A stretch of 64,000 nucleotides of DNA, taken from contig JAQFVV010012405.1 of NCBI GenBank assembly GCA_028023455.1, forward strand, positions 10,534,423 through 10,598,422. Reading direction: 5' to 3'. Below the pieces are notes generated by a model. It saw only the letters and a program-made list of their open reading frames with translations. It was not told the origin of the DNA and searched no databases. How positions within the stretch are numbered: position 1 is the stretch's first letter; every line of letters starts with the position of its first letter. The position numbers and the translations under genes are program-made. This document shows, piece by piece, positions 47,585-58,424 of the stretch. This stretch comes from Epiperipatus broadwayi (taxonomy: Eukaryota > Onychophora > Udeonychophora > Euonychophora > Peripatidae).

Positions 47585-47599
47585 GTGAGTTATATCAGT

Positions 47600-48590
47600 C
47601 AGTTTATTATGTATCCAGAATCAAGAATGCAGTGTTAAAACCTCAGACAACATATGACTTTCTCCAGCCTGAAGTCCAATTAAAACAGCCAACCTACCTG
47701 ATAAAAGTGATGCCTGCATAACAACCGGAAGCCGCTCAATATCTAACTGTCTTAAAGAAAATGCCTCGGAATAATAAGCATCAAATCTCCACAAGAAAAC
47801 TTCAAATCTAATGGGTAATATATATTCCATTAGAAGCAGCAAACAGCAAGAAGTATCCATGTTCAAAATCCAAGGTAATAACATTTTTCTTATTTCTAAA
47901 GTAGCCATCACATTCATAAAGCCTCAAGAATCAAGTTTAAGAACTCTATAGCATACATAGATGGTCTATTAATATGGGTGTTTAAAATGGTGTGTGTGTT
48001 CATGCATTAGTATATAGTGATTTCATAGTATTTTAAATTTCAAATATTATTTATTGCTTTCTCATAAGATAATATAGTGTGAATTAAAAATGTGCCTATG
48101 TTATATTATAAAATATTTAAAATTAGATTAATAAATGTTAATTAAAATAAATTGTTTTTAAAATTAAAGCTATTTTGTTAAACAATTTTTTTTTGCTAGT
48201 TAAGGAATAAGTTGTTATTGAATTAAAAAATAGACTGAGCTAGTTAAGGGATTTTCGAGCACTGGATTATGGGCCTACTGTCTGAACATGTTCGTTTTAG
48301 ACTAGCTGGCACTTGGGGTTTACTCTGAAATAAAGTGTTTGGATAGTAGGTGTTTGAATCCAGCAGTTGAGGTGGGCCACGATCTGGAAATGTGATCATA
48401 GTTATGCATCGCATAACTCAGTCTGATCATTGGTAGTATTGACAGCTTTGCTATCAATAGTATTCTCCACTTTGCTCAAACATGCCAGTTCATTCTCATA
48501 ATATTTATACTTAAATAAGATTATAAATGTATTATAAATAAGATTGAAACTCAGTTAAACCAAGCTTGCATAAATAAGTGAGAGTGTCAT
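47600..48590. other. Non-coding stretch, partly less AT-rich
   Basis: Segments 47620-47960 and 48240-48490 are less AT-rich than average. The second contains TAGTAGGTGTTTGAATCC, a weak B-box-like sequence, and small hairpins (TTATGCATCGCATAA near 48393). It may be another SINE-like repeat. No gene was recognised. Confidence 0.4.
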
Positions 48591-48599
48591 CGGAGGGAA

Positions 48600-48768
48600 C
48601 CCGGTACAATATATATATATATGTATAATCACTAGATGGAGCTTTACCAATAGCTCTTAACAAGCTTTTGTTTACATAAATGCTGAGAAAGATAGAATTC
48701 AATATCTCTTTCATTGTCTCCACCTCCAGACCAGCTGGTTTTGTGCTAGTTGGCTTATGTCAGTGAAG

Positions 48769-48770
<2 letters not shown>
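48600..48770 (-). repeat. HHR-bearing monomer remnant, antisense
   Basis: On the minus strand the order is a HHR-like segment (48715-48768), then AATATTGAATTC-like sequence, GCATTTATGTAAACAAAAGC and TTGTTAAGAGCTATTGG. This matches the order of the 26-kb and 37-kb monomers (GCATTTAT, AAGCTTGTTTAGAGC). The HHR-like part reads CUGACAUA for the core (two changes), has AAAA for GAAA, and has the self-complementary stem III ACCAGCUGGU followed by C. The stem III palindrome is longer than at 26 kb. Probably inactive. Confidence 0.55.
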
Positions 48771-48804
<34 letters not shown>

Positions 48805-48820
48805 CTTGATTAATAATGAT

Positions 48821-48861
<41 letters not shown>

Positions 48862-48882
48862 CAATCATTATTAATCAACTGC
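48768..48882. repeat. Nested palindromes built on two (TA)n runs
   Basis: The first (TA)n is bounded by GGGTATA and TATACCC. The second is bounded by ATTAATAATGATTGATA and its complement ATCAATCATTATTAAT (48809-48882). The adjacent RTE 3' end starts here, so the simple-repeat tail of the LINE may have expanded into TA repeats. Confidence 0.75.
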
Positions 48883-49485
48883 AGGATGAAGGTCTCTCCA
48901 ACATCAGTCCATCTTCTCCAATCTTTAGCTTCTCTTCTCCCTATCACCCCTGCACACTTTCTTATTTCATCCATCCATCTCACATGTTGTTTCTTTCTGG
49001 ATCTTTTATAATCTCTTGCAATCCAGTTTAAGATTTCAATTGTCCATCTATTATCATCTCTTCTAGCAATATGTCCAGCTCAACTCCACTTCAGTCTTTT
49101 AATTTTTCAATGATGTCAGTAACACCTATTTGTTCTCTTACTTATATATTGTGATTTCAATCTTTTCTTGTTACTCTCATCATGCATCTCTCCATACTTC
49201 TTTGAGTGGTCTGAAGTCTCTGTATTGCCATTCAATTAAGTATCTAAGTCTCAGATCCATAAGTAAGTACCGGTAAAACACATTTATTAAAAACCTTCCT
49301 TTTCAAACACATAGACATGTTTCCTTTTAGTCTCAAGTTATTTATACCATAAGCACTCCAATCAAGTTTAATTCTATGATTAATTTCATCCATTATATTT
49401 TCATCTGTATTAGTAATCTGACCAACGCACTTGTAACTGTTAACTTCTTCGAAATCATCATAATCAATCTTTATTTTCATATATA
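48868..49485 (-). pseudogene. 5'-truncated RTE-type LINE copy, antisense
   Basis: The minus strand matches the C-terminal third of the RTE ORF2: KIDYDDFEEVNSYKCVGQIT, then KLDWSAYG, CVLPVLTYGSET, and further on to the ETFILQW region. It carries frameshifts near 49240 and 49100. It ends (5' truncation) at about 49482 where the match stops in (TA)-rich DNA. Confidence 0.82.
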
Positions 49486-50597
49486 TAAACCCATAATTTA
49501 TAATATTAGTAATAATGATGATGTACTTTTTACTCTAAATATTTAACAGTAAATATTTTTTGTAAATATATATTACAATTGCTTTTAAATATTAATTTTG
49601 AAATCACATCCATAATCTTAAAAATGATAATAAATTTAAAATCTTTTGTTTTCTCGGATTGAAGTAAATATAAGTAAGCAAAAATTATTATGGAGAAGTA
49701 AACTCTGGCACTTAGGATGTGAAGAATGTCATCTTTCTTTTTAATGATCATATAAAAAAATATTCAATTTTTTTTACCTTTTTATGATATCATAATGACA
49801 TTAATACTTAAAGAGTGGCAGATTACAGTGATGATCTTCATAAAATATTAATCAAATAGAATATGTTTATTATTATTATTTTGTAGTTTGTGATTTTGTA
49901 CATTTTTGTTTATCTACTTTTATGTTATTCAATTTTTCAAATGACATCTTTGATATTTTACCTATTTTTATATTAAAAATACTTAAAGACTTTTTGTGTG
50001 TGTAAATCAAAAACACTAAATTTTAGAAAAAATGTAAAGATCGAACCCTTGTGGTGATTATATTTTCTTAAATCAATCTTGCCTTGAAAGGGTTAAACCT
50101 TATGTTAAATAGATAATAAATAGAAAACTTATGCCTTATGATAATCATACGTCATTTCTTAATTGAATACTTGTGTATTATCCTGTCAACTGAGATTGGT
50201 AGCCATTTTTTAACCATACAGTTTTAGGGCACTACAAGTATTTATTTATGATTTTTTTTCAAGTTAAGTTTTAAAAAAATAATAATTCAGTTATAAATTC
50301 CATTTAGAAGGTTTATTTTAATTTTTTATTTATATTGCAAAGTCTATGTTGAAATACTCAAAACATTTTTGTACTTTGTTTGAAGTCGGTAACTTTCCTT
50401 TTGTCACTAACAATTTGATAAAATGCTGAAATTTTGGAATCTTCCTCAAAAAGAAGAGCATGCAGTGGATGATTTCCAAAGTTATGGAATCATGAAGTCT
50501 GTGTTAGTGGGTACAATGAGACTCTTTACATTTCTTATATATATATATATAATAAGTTGAAGTCTGCATTAATGGATCCAATATGATACTTTATGTT
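49486..50597. other. AT-rich non-coding stretch
   Basis: Nothing recognised. Confidence 0.5.
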
Positions 50598-50796
<199 letters not shown>

Positions 50797-50822
50797 TAAA
50801 TACAAATACATTTCACATAATT

Positions 50823-50880
50823 GGAGTTTAGATGTAATATTGGGAATTTGAACAAAGACTTTCAAGCTCCCTAAGTTGAC
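50823..50880 (-). repeat. 3'-end fragment of the ~400-bp interspersed repeat
   Basis: GGGAATTTGAACAAAGAC and TTTCAAGCTCCCT are the complement of the family's 3' end (compare 46305-46325). Only about 55 bp remain next to the microsatellite. Confidence 0.55.
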
Positions 50881-50884
50881 TTAA

Positions 50885-53800
50885 TACAAAAAATAATAAT
50901 AAATAAAGTGGAAATATAACAATAAATTTTTGTGAAAAGTTTATTAAATATAAACATTTCAGCCATTTTCTTTCAAAAATATATTGTATGCCCCTGAAAA
51001 TGTGTAATTATTAAAAAAATGGTTGACAAGTTTGATTGATAGGATAATACAGAAGTGCTCTTAATAGTAGTATATTGCTGTTTATTTAGTGCAACATGCC
51101 TTCAGATAAAAACATTATATATATATTGAACATAATCAAGTATATTTTCTATTTTAATAGAAAAAATAATTTTCATGTAACTTTTAATTTGTAGTTATTG
51201 TTTTTTCATCTCTTTCTATACATATAAATAGATATTCATATATATTAAAAGTAAGATATCTGCAAATATACGTATATATTTAAAATGAGGGTGAAATGTA
51301 CTAATAAAGTTTCTAGAGATTTTTAATGTAATAAAGTGCTTATAATTGTAGCAATATTATTTTATCTGCATATGTTTAAAAATACATGTAGCAAAAAAAA
51401 AAAAGCTGCTAAAATAAAGATTGCATTAAAGTAATGTAAATGTGCAAATATAACAACAAATTATGTGATTTCTTATTATTATATAAATACATATTTTATT
51501 TTGTTTAGTTTTGCCATTAAGTAATAAAAGTTGAAATTTCTAGAGATATTGTAAATGCAAAACAAATTCTCGAATCATAAATATCTAAATTTACGGCAGT
51601 TTGTATTTGGGCTAAATATGGATCTCGATAAAACCTGAAAATTTAATTTCGCATACGTACGCTTAAGAATATTTTTAATATTGATTGTATTTTATTGATT
51701 ATTAGACTAAAAAAAAAATAATAGTTTAATTTTTAATTAGTTGTACTAAGGCGTTTTTTTTTTTGCTTTACTGGAATTTTTAAAATCTCATATATTTTTT
51801 CCTCAAAATTTATTTTTAATTTTCTAAAGCATAGAATAATTAATACGTTTATTTGATCATGGAATTTTTAATCATATTGTTGTATTCATTTATATTAATT
51901 ATGTTTGTATATGGATTTTTTTACAGTACAGAATTTTTCACATCTGCACTTATATATGTAATATATAGCGGATTTGAACTCAGGCCTTTACACATCTGAG
52001 TTCAAACCTCCTATATATTAATGTTTCTATATAAAATTACTGTATCAATTTTAAAAAAAAAAATGTTATATTTCAAATCAGAATTTTGAATATTTTTTAG
52101 AATCTAGTTTTTTTAAAATATCTAAATAAAATAAAGTTGAAATTTTAAATAATTATTATATTTAAAATGAAAATTTAAATATATCCCAAATATTTTGATG
52201 CAGTGACATATACCCTATTAAATTAAGAATTGTTTTGAAATACAAATTCTAAATTTATCTACTCTTAGTTTTTGATTTTTTTTTTTACATTATCTATACC
52301 ACTTCATTTAAAATTATCTTATTGCAAGCAAATAAGCACATGCATATATATATATATATGTAATATAGAGAGCAATGTCGCGTTATATATGACTTGCTTT
52401 ATTGATTATTATATATATTCATAGTATTATTTTTCGGTAATAAAAATATAATAGCTAAGTAGCTGAAGTGTCAAACGTGAGCTATTTAGCTATTATATTT
52501 ATATTATATGGAAGCTCCTGAAAATAATACCATGAATTTATTTATCCGTGAGAATATTAGAATATATATATATATATATATGCAAATAATTTTGTATTAT
52601 TGTTACAAAAGTAATTCCATATTATGAAAAACAAATTATATATATTTCAGCATTCTTAGTTTGAAGAAGGCAGGTAGAATAACTGCAAATATAACATTAT
52701 GACCAAGTAATAATACTTGATCACCATTCTTTAACTGAAAAGGACATAAATAATAACTGGTTATCAGAGTACTACTGTGAATTAATAACACTTCCATTAG
52801 GGGCCTTTATTTTGAACATGAAAATAGAATAATTAGGTACAGAATACAATGATTAAATAATAACATTTGATTATCATTCTCTGGCTAGAGAGGGCAGGTA
52901 GAATAACTAGCAACAATAAATTATATTAAAAGTGATAGATTGCAAATCTCTCTAGAAAAAAAAAACATGTGGAATTACTAAACAACAGAGTATTACAACT
53001 ACATATATATCACTTGATCATTTCCTTACTATTTAATGAATTGGAACATATATAATATGTGAATTAGATTATCATGACAAAGTGATAAAATTTTATTATC
53101 ATTACCACTTCTGAAAAAGGCAAATATAGGAAGTACAGAGACCTGTTATTTCATGGTTGCATGTGATTGTTATTTTTTGTCTGAGAGAAGAAAGCAAAGT
53201 GACTAGGCAAAAAAGTGTTATTACCATGCGGTAACATGTTATCATTAACAATTGCAATTTAACACAATTTTGGGATGCTAAATATATAAGTTAAAAAGAT
53301 TCTTGGATCAATTCTCAATCTGTCTCCTCAAATATCACAAAAATTTCCAAAACAGTAGCCACTGTATTATCTTTGTTTGATCGTGTTGAAAATAATTTAC
53401 CATTGACTGTGTGGAATTCTTTAATGCATTTTGTTCTAGCATTTCAATTTTAGAACTACATCATAAATATTAATTAATCTTTATAACATTAAGTAGACAA
53501 ATGCGGCATTTTAGAAAAGAAAAAACACATACTAAAATAAATGCAAGATAGATTGTAATATATTTGAATGTCCTATATTATTATTATTTTTTTCAAAAAG
53601 TAAACCTTTAATCACTGGTTCAATTTTTTAATTATAGATAAAAATAAGAACTAAAACATAGACTTTAAATGAAAGAAAACAAAACGCAATTAGTATACAA
53701 GTACATATATATGTATATACTTTACTGAATAATTATGGAACAATCACTTCTGAATAGTTACTAGGACAAATTTGCAAGAAGATTCTAAAGAATTATATGG

Positions 53801-54060
53801 ATTGACATTGATATGCAAAATGATTTATCCAAATTTATTTAAAAATGATTCATTAGTACCTGCCTACAAATTCGTCCTAATAACGTATCCTATGTGATTC
53901 ATCAGTGATTGTTCCATGAAGTATTTATATTCCTAAACATTACACATTTAATCAGCAGCAAAAATCATTCAAGTGCGATTAAAATTATATAAATTTTTAT
54001 TTTAGTGTGTGTATATATATATATAACCAAAACTGTCTAACACTATACTAGCAAAAAATA
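50885..54060. other. AT-rich non-coding stretch with degenerate repeats
   Basis: No gene. A hairpin with GGATTTGAACTCAGGCC-like B-box wording lies at 51966-52014. A (TA)n run lies near 52563-52582. Between 52640 and 53210 an imperfect motif around GGCAGGTAGAATAACT, with ATTATCATT upstream, recurs four or five times at irregular spacing, like an eroded minisatellite. Confidence 0.5.
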
Positions 54061-54063
54061 AAA

Positions 54064-54788
54064 ATGCAAAACCATAAAACAATACAATACTAGATTTAAT
54101 TCAAAATTTTACCAAAATCCTTACACAACCATGGTTTCATCTACTACAAGTAGACCTTCTCAAGTGAAAATCAACCTAAAGGAAAACATATATATATATA
54201 TATATATACAAACAAACAAACCTTCCCATAATTCATTTCAAACTCCACCTTCCCTTAATATCAAAAGAAGTCTTCATAAGATTGATAGCCTCAGAATCAA
54301 GGAGTTTTATCATCAAAGTCTCCTTTATTCTTCTTTTTAACTCATTCTTTTCATAAAAAATAACCGAAGCATTGTTAAACAATATTCTATGACCTGTATT
54401 CAATTCATAAATATATAAAGCTGAGTTAAGATACCTATGTTTAACTCTACTTATATGAACCTTAACCCTTTCATTAAGGCTAAATTTACTCTGGCCTACA
54501 TAAAATTTACCACAACTACAAGGAATTTTATAAACAATACCAGGAATAGACCTACTATCAATAGACTGCTTTGAACCATTAAGTAATGAATTCAAGTCAG
54601 AACCTTTCCTCCATGCAACCTTCTTTCCACCTAACAAATGACTATTCCTATAAACCAAATTATAAATTGATGCTTTAAATGGTAAAGACATATAATCATC
54701 ATCCTTACCAACAAAATTCTTATCATCCAAATCATGACTATAATCATCATCCTTACCAACAAAATTCTTATCATCCAAATCATGACTA
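54064..54788 (-). mobile_element. Penelope-like element, left arm of a head-to-head palindrome
   Basis: This arm is the inverted copy of 54789-55457. It begins near ATGCAAAACCATAAAACAAT and runs to the perfect centre CATGACTA|TAGTCATG (54781-54796). It holds a GIY-YIG coding fragment on the minus strand and a 48-bp tandem duplication near the centre that the other arm lacks. Length differences are otherwise confined to the (TA)n run. The arms differ at few positions, so the dimer is young or is kept alike by gene conversion. The PLE RT domain is absent from both arms. Confidence 0.85.
54233..54788 (-). pseudogene. PLE GIY-YIG endonuclease fragment, minus arm
   Basis: The minus frame from the palindrome centre reads two copies of the 16-residue unit SHDLDDKNFVGKDDDY, then MSLPFKASIYNL, the inter-domain linker, then GIVYKIPCSCGKFYVGQ. 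GIVY and YVG form the two signature blocks of GIY-YIG nucleases, and CSC is part of the zinc-binding cysteines typical of PLE endonucleases. NERVKVHI has the catalytic-Arg context. It ends KTSFDIKGRWSLK and a stop at 54233. The open frame extends past the centre to 54850, but that N-terminal part is antisense of the other arm and not authentic. No RT domain is present, so this is a truncated copy. Confidence 0.85.
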
Positions 54789-55452
54789 TAGTCATGATTT
54801 GGATGATAAGAATTTTGTTGGTAAGGATGATGATTATATGTCTTTACCATTTAAAGCATCAATTTATAATTTGGTTTATAGGAATAGTCATTTGTTAGGT
54901 GGAAAGAAGGTTGCATGGAGGAAAGGTTCTGACTTGAATTCATTACTTAATGGTTTAAAGCAGTCTATTGATAGTAGGTCTATTCCTGGTATTGTTTATA
55001 AAATTCCTTGTAGTTGTGGTAAATTTTATGTAGGCCAGAGTAAATTTAGCCTTAATGAAAGGGTTAAGGTTCATATAAGTAGAGTTAAACATAGGTATCT
55101 TAACTCAGCTTTATATATTCATGAATTGAATACAGGTCATAGAATATTGTTTAACAATGCTTCAGTTATTTTTTATGAAAAGAATGAGTTAAAAAAAAGA
55201 ATAAAGGAGACTTTGATGATAAAACTCCTTGATTCTGATGGTATCAATCTTATGAAGACTTCTTTTGATATTAAGGGAAGGTGGAGTTTGAAATGAATTA
55301 TGGGAAGGTTTGTTTGTTTGTATATATATATATGTTTTCCTTTAGGTTGATTTTCACTTGAGAAGGTCTATTTGTAGTAGATGAAACCATGATTGTGTAA
55401 GGGTTTTGGTAAAATGTTGAATTTAATCTAGTATTGTATTGTTTTATGGTTT

Positions 55453-55457
<5 letters not shown>
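54789..55457 (+). mobile_element. Penelope-like element, right arm of the palindrome
   Basis: Right arm of the same structure, with a plus-strand GIY-YIG fragment (54790-55296). After it come GTTTGTTTG, a (TA)n run, GGTTGATTTTCACTTGAG, a hammerhead-like segment with GATGAAACCATG, and the end GGTTTTGCAT. A long (TA)n(TG)n tract follows immediately. PLEs often insert in or beside simple repeats. Confidence 0.85.
54790..55296 (+). pseudogene. PLE GIY-YIG endonuclease fragment, plus arm
   Basis: The same protein segment as the minus arm with one 16-residue unit instead of two: linker, GIVYKIPCSCGKFYVGQ, NERVKVHISRVKHRY, then SALYIHELNTGHRI and the tail ending GRWSLK. It differs from the minus arm at a handful of residues (for example HELNTG versus YELNTG, and SDGIN versus SEAIN). 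PLE proteins use this domain to nick target DNA before the RT copies the element; here the RT is missing. The open frame from 54679 begins in antisense sequence of the other arm. Confidence 0.87.

Positions 55458-55515
<58 letters not shown>
55458..55515. repeat. (TA)n(TG)n microsatellite
   Basis: About 20 TA units are followed by about 9 TG units, directly at the right end of the PLE palindrome. A shorter (TG)(TA) run lies left of the palindrome (about 54006-54024). Confidence 0.95.
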
Positions 55516-56561
55516 TAAAAGTAAATAGAACTATAAGAGTTTAAAAAATATATAGCAATAAAAAAATAATCACATTTTTAATATATAGAATGAAGAATAA
55601 ATGAAAAATGGTCTTTGAAATAGATAATAAGAAATAAGTTAGAAAATAGTCAGGTCAAATTTGATTTGAAGATAAAGAAGAAATGACTTATTGAGAATGT
55701 ACAACTGAAACATTTCTTTTCAGTAAATTGAGTTTGTCTTATTATATATCAAAACACATTATAGAACAATCTACATTTGAACTAGGAGTCAAATGCAACA
55801 TCTTGATTCCAAAATCTTAAAAGGAAAGTAGATGAAAAAATGAATTCACTTTTTATTTGATATCTAAATTGTTAAATAAGCTGTTATTTAGATCAATTAA
55901 TTAACAAATAATTCTGCCTTTAGATATAAATTTAAACTTTTTAGACTAAACCCTTATCGTTATAATTTATTGTCTAGTTAATAGTTTGAACATAAGATGA
56001 GAAGGGATTTGGTTTTTGTTTTATTTTATTTTGTGCATATCCATTATAATTTTGAAACGCTAGATCATATAATTTAAATGTAAGTTCTGTAAATGTTATA
56101 CATAGATATACCAAGTTATGTATATTTTTATTTTACACACCCAACTTGGGTCAGCAATATATATTTGATGAATGTTTCCATACTCTGGTGACATATATTC
56201 TTGCGTATTATCTACGATAGATATACATATTACATAGTGTATATATATTAAAACGAAGATTTGTATGCAATACAGATATAAATGACATTATCTGCATTAA
56301 TCATGTGTAATTTATTCTATCAAAAATATATATGCCAATGTTTCTGCCACTGATCATGCCAGATATCATCTGGGTAATGAATATAACAAAATAGTTATAG
56401 AGGTATTATTAAACATTGATTAAACAATGACTTATAATAATATTACAAGTTTTTCCAATAGAAAACAGGTAAAAATTATAAAAATCAAAAATTATTTAGA
56501 TTAATGGTTCTTTAAAAAAATTATTCCATTCAGAAGGTAATTTTTAAAGCATCTAATATTT
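55516..56561. other. AT-rich non-coding stretch
   Basis: Nothing recognised. Confidence 0.5.
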
Positions 56562-56723
56562 GAAGCTCATGGATTTTATGAAGCTTCATGTGGTATCTGT
56601 AAAGCTTCTTATGTACATGTAAACAAACTTGCAAGTGCTAGAAGAGATTAACATGTAAATGCAATTAAACAGCACTCATTGTCATTAGCATTGTCATACC
56701 ATACTCTGGATGTGGTTCATAGT
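56562..56723 (+). pseudogene. Penelope-like GIY-YIG endonuclease remnant
   Basis: One frame reads EAHGFYEASCGICKASYVHV, then KLASARRD, a TAA stop, then HVNAIKQHSLSLALSYHTLD. The order is a GFY block, a C-x2-C pair, a YVH block (YIG counterpart), a conserved Arg and His, and a SxAxSxHT segment. This is the arrangement of PLE endonucleases (G-x-Y, C-x2-C, YxG, R..H). It is a different lineage from the palindrome at 54-55 kb. About 55 codons remain, with one stop. Confidence 0.65.
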
Positions 56724-58424
56724 ATATATATTTTTTTATACTAGAATCCTATCCAAATGTGACATTCACCTACATCGCAAAATCAGAAAAGCCACTCAGA
56801 TCCTTAAAAAACAGATTCCACACACAAACATGATGATACCTTTAAATTATCTTCTCTTTGGAATTTGTTTTTAGAAATGTTATCTTTTACAAAATGTGAT
56901 ACATTTTATTCTTACATCTCTTAGAAATTTTTGGAGATGTTCAATCAGTCATCTTTCTATAGACTCTGTATTTTATAGAAAAACTCAATAAATTGAATTT
57001 GATTTCGTTTTAGAAATGAAACTTATTTTTAAACTCATTTTTGAATTTTACAATTACTGAAAAAATGAGTTCGATGTGAAAATAAATTCTCTCAGAAAAA
57101 CAAATGAATTCATTTTTAAGTTTTTTCTTTAAATGCAAACATACAAATGTACATTTGTGATAAATTTATTACAATTTCCCTTGAAACATTTGATATTTGC
57201 TTTATAATTATTAGAGTATGTGAAAGATTTCAGCTATTATTTTTATGTCAATATTCATTAAATAAATGAAGATGGATGGGCTTCCAATGAACAATCATCA
57301 GTCAGAGTAGTGACATTTAGTGATATTACACTCTGGTTATAAAATCATGACAAGAGTACAGTTTGGTGACTAAATCAGAGGGTGTTTAAAATATCTTAAA
57401 GGCAGATGCAGGCTTCCATTGGATTTTCTTTTATCAAGTTGTTTACAATTGTATATAATTTTCAAGTGAAAGAAGATTGCATGAAAGAGAATAAATTTAA
57501 TATTAGACAAACATTATCAGGCTTCAAGAAGGGAAGAGAAAATGATTTAAAAAGTGGAGACATACCTTATTACAAAGGCACAAATATTACAACTACAAAT
57601 AAAACAAACTTCATTATAAATTGGAAGAACAACATTTTAGAGATTAATGATATAAGAGAGAGAGAGAGATTGGCAAGATGAGTTATTCATGCAAATAATT
57701 CAGGTTTATGCTGTAACAAATTCTTTTGATAAAGAAGTAGAGAATTTATATATGAATGTAAAATGATTTTTATTACACCAAACAAAATTTTATATTTGTC
57801 ATGTGATAATTTAATGCTAGCATTGAAAAATAGTTGATGGACAAAAATATTAAGGATTCATTTGGCCATGATCAATGAAATGAGAGAGTACATGGAGTTA
57901 AGGAGTTTATAGAAAAAAAAAACTATATTATGAATTATTTTTTTAAGAAAAGTGCTAAATGAAAATAAACATGTAAACATCCAAGTAAATATACAACAAA
58001 ATTGAATTTTATATATATATTGCATGATTGCATATTTCTTAATGGAATCAAATAAAAAGTGATCATTGATTAATAATATATAAAATATGTGTTAATGCAA
58101 GACTGGAGAGAGACCGTTAAAAAGATAATTTTAACAGATATTTCTAAACTTATCATATAATACTAAATCATCCATGCACTTTACTACTTTATACAATGCA
58201 TTATTTACCACACTTTTTTACAGTTTACAGTTTCGATTGCCTCAGCATTCTTCTTCAGAAATTTTATATCTCCTAACTTTAATTTTTTTTTATTTCTAAA
58301 CTTCAGAAATCAATAATTAGATTTTGCAAGTAGTTATGAAATATTAACAAACTTTAAGTTAGTTCACATTTGATTGAAACCAACAGGAGGCTAAACACAT
58401 GCTCTATGAAGAACTGCAATAAAG
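56724..58424. other. Non-coding stretch
   Basis: The open frame at 57406-57681 (91 codons) shows no recognisable domain, and its NNILEINDIRERERLAR end runs through a GAGA repeat; I do not call it a gene. The rest is AT-rich. Confidence 0.5.

Noticed and set aside
47621-47917. 98-codon minus-strand frame as a gene
   Set aside because: No recognisable domain, no conserved start context, and no second exon; kept only as a note near the promoter-like module.
54679-54789. N-terminal 37 codons of the plus-strand PLE frame as real protein
   Set aside because: They are the antisense reading of the opposite palindrome arm (rich in His, Asn, Pro and Tyr).
57406-57681. 91-codon frame as a gene
   Set aside because: No motif, and its end runs through a GAGA simple repeat.
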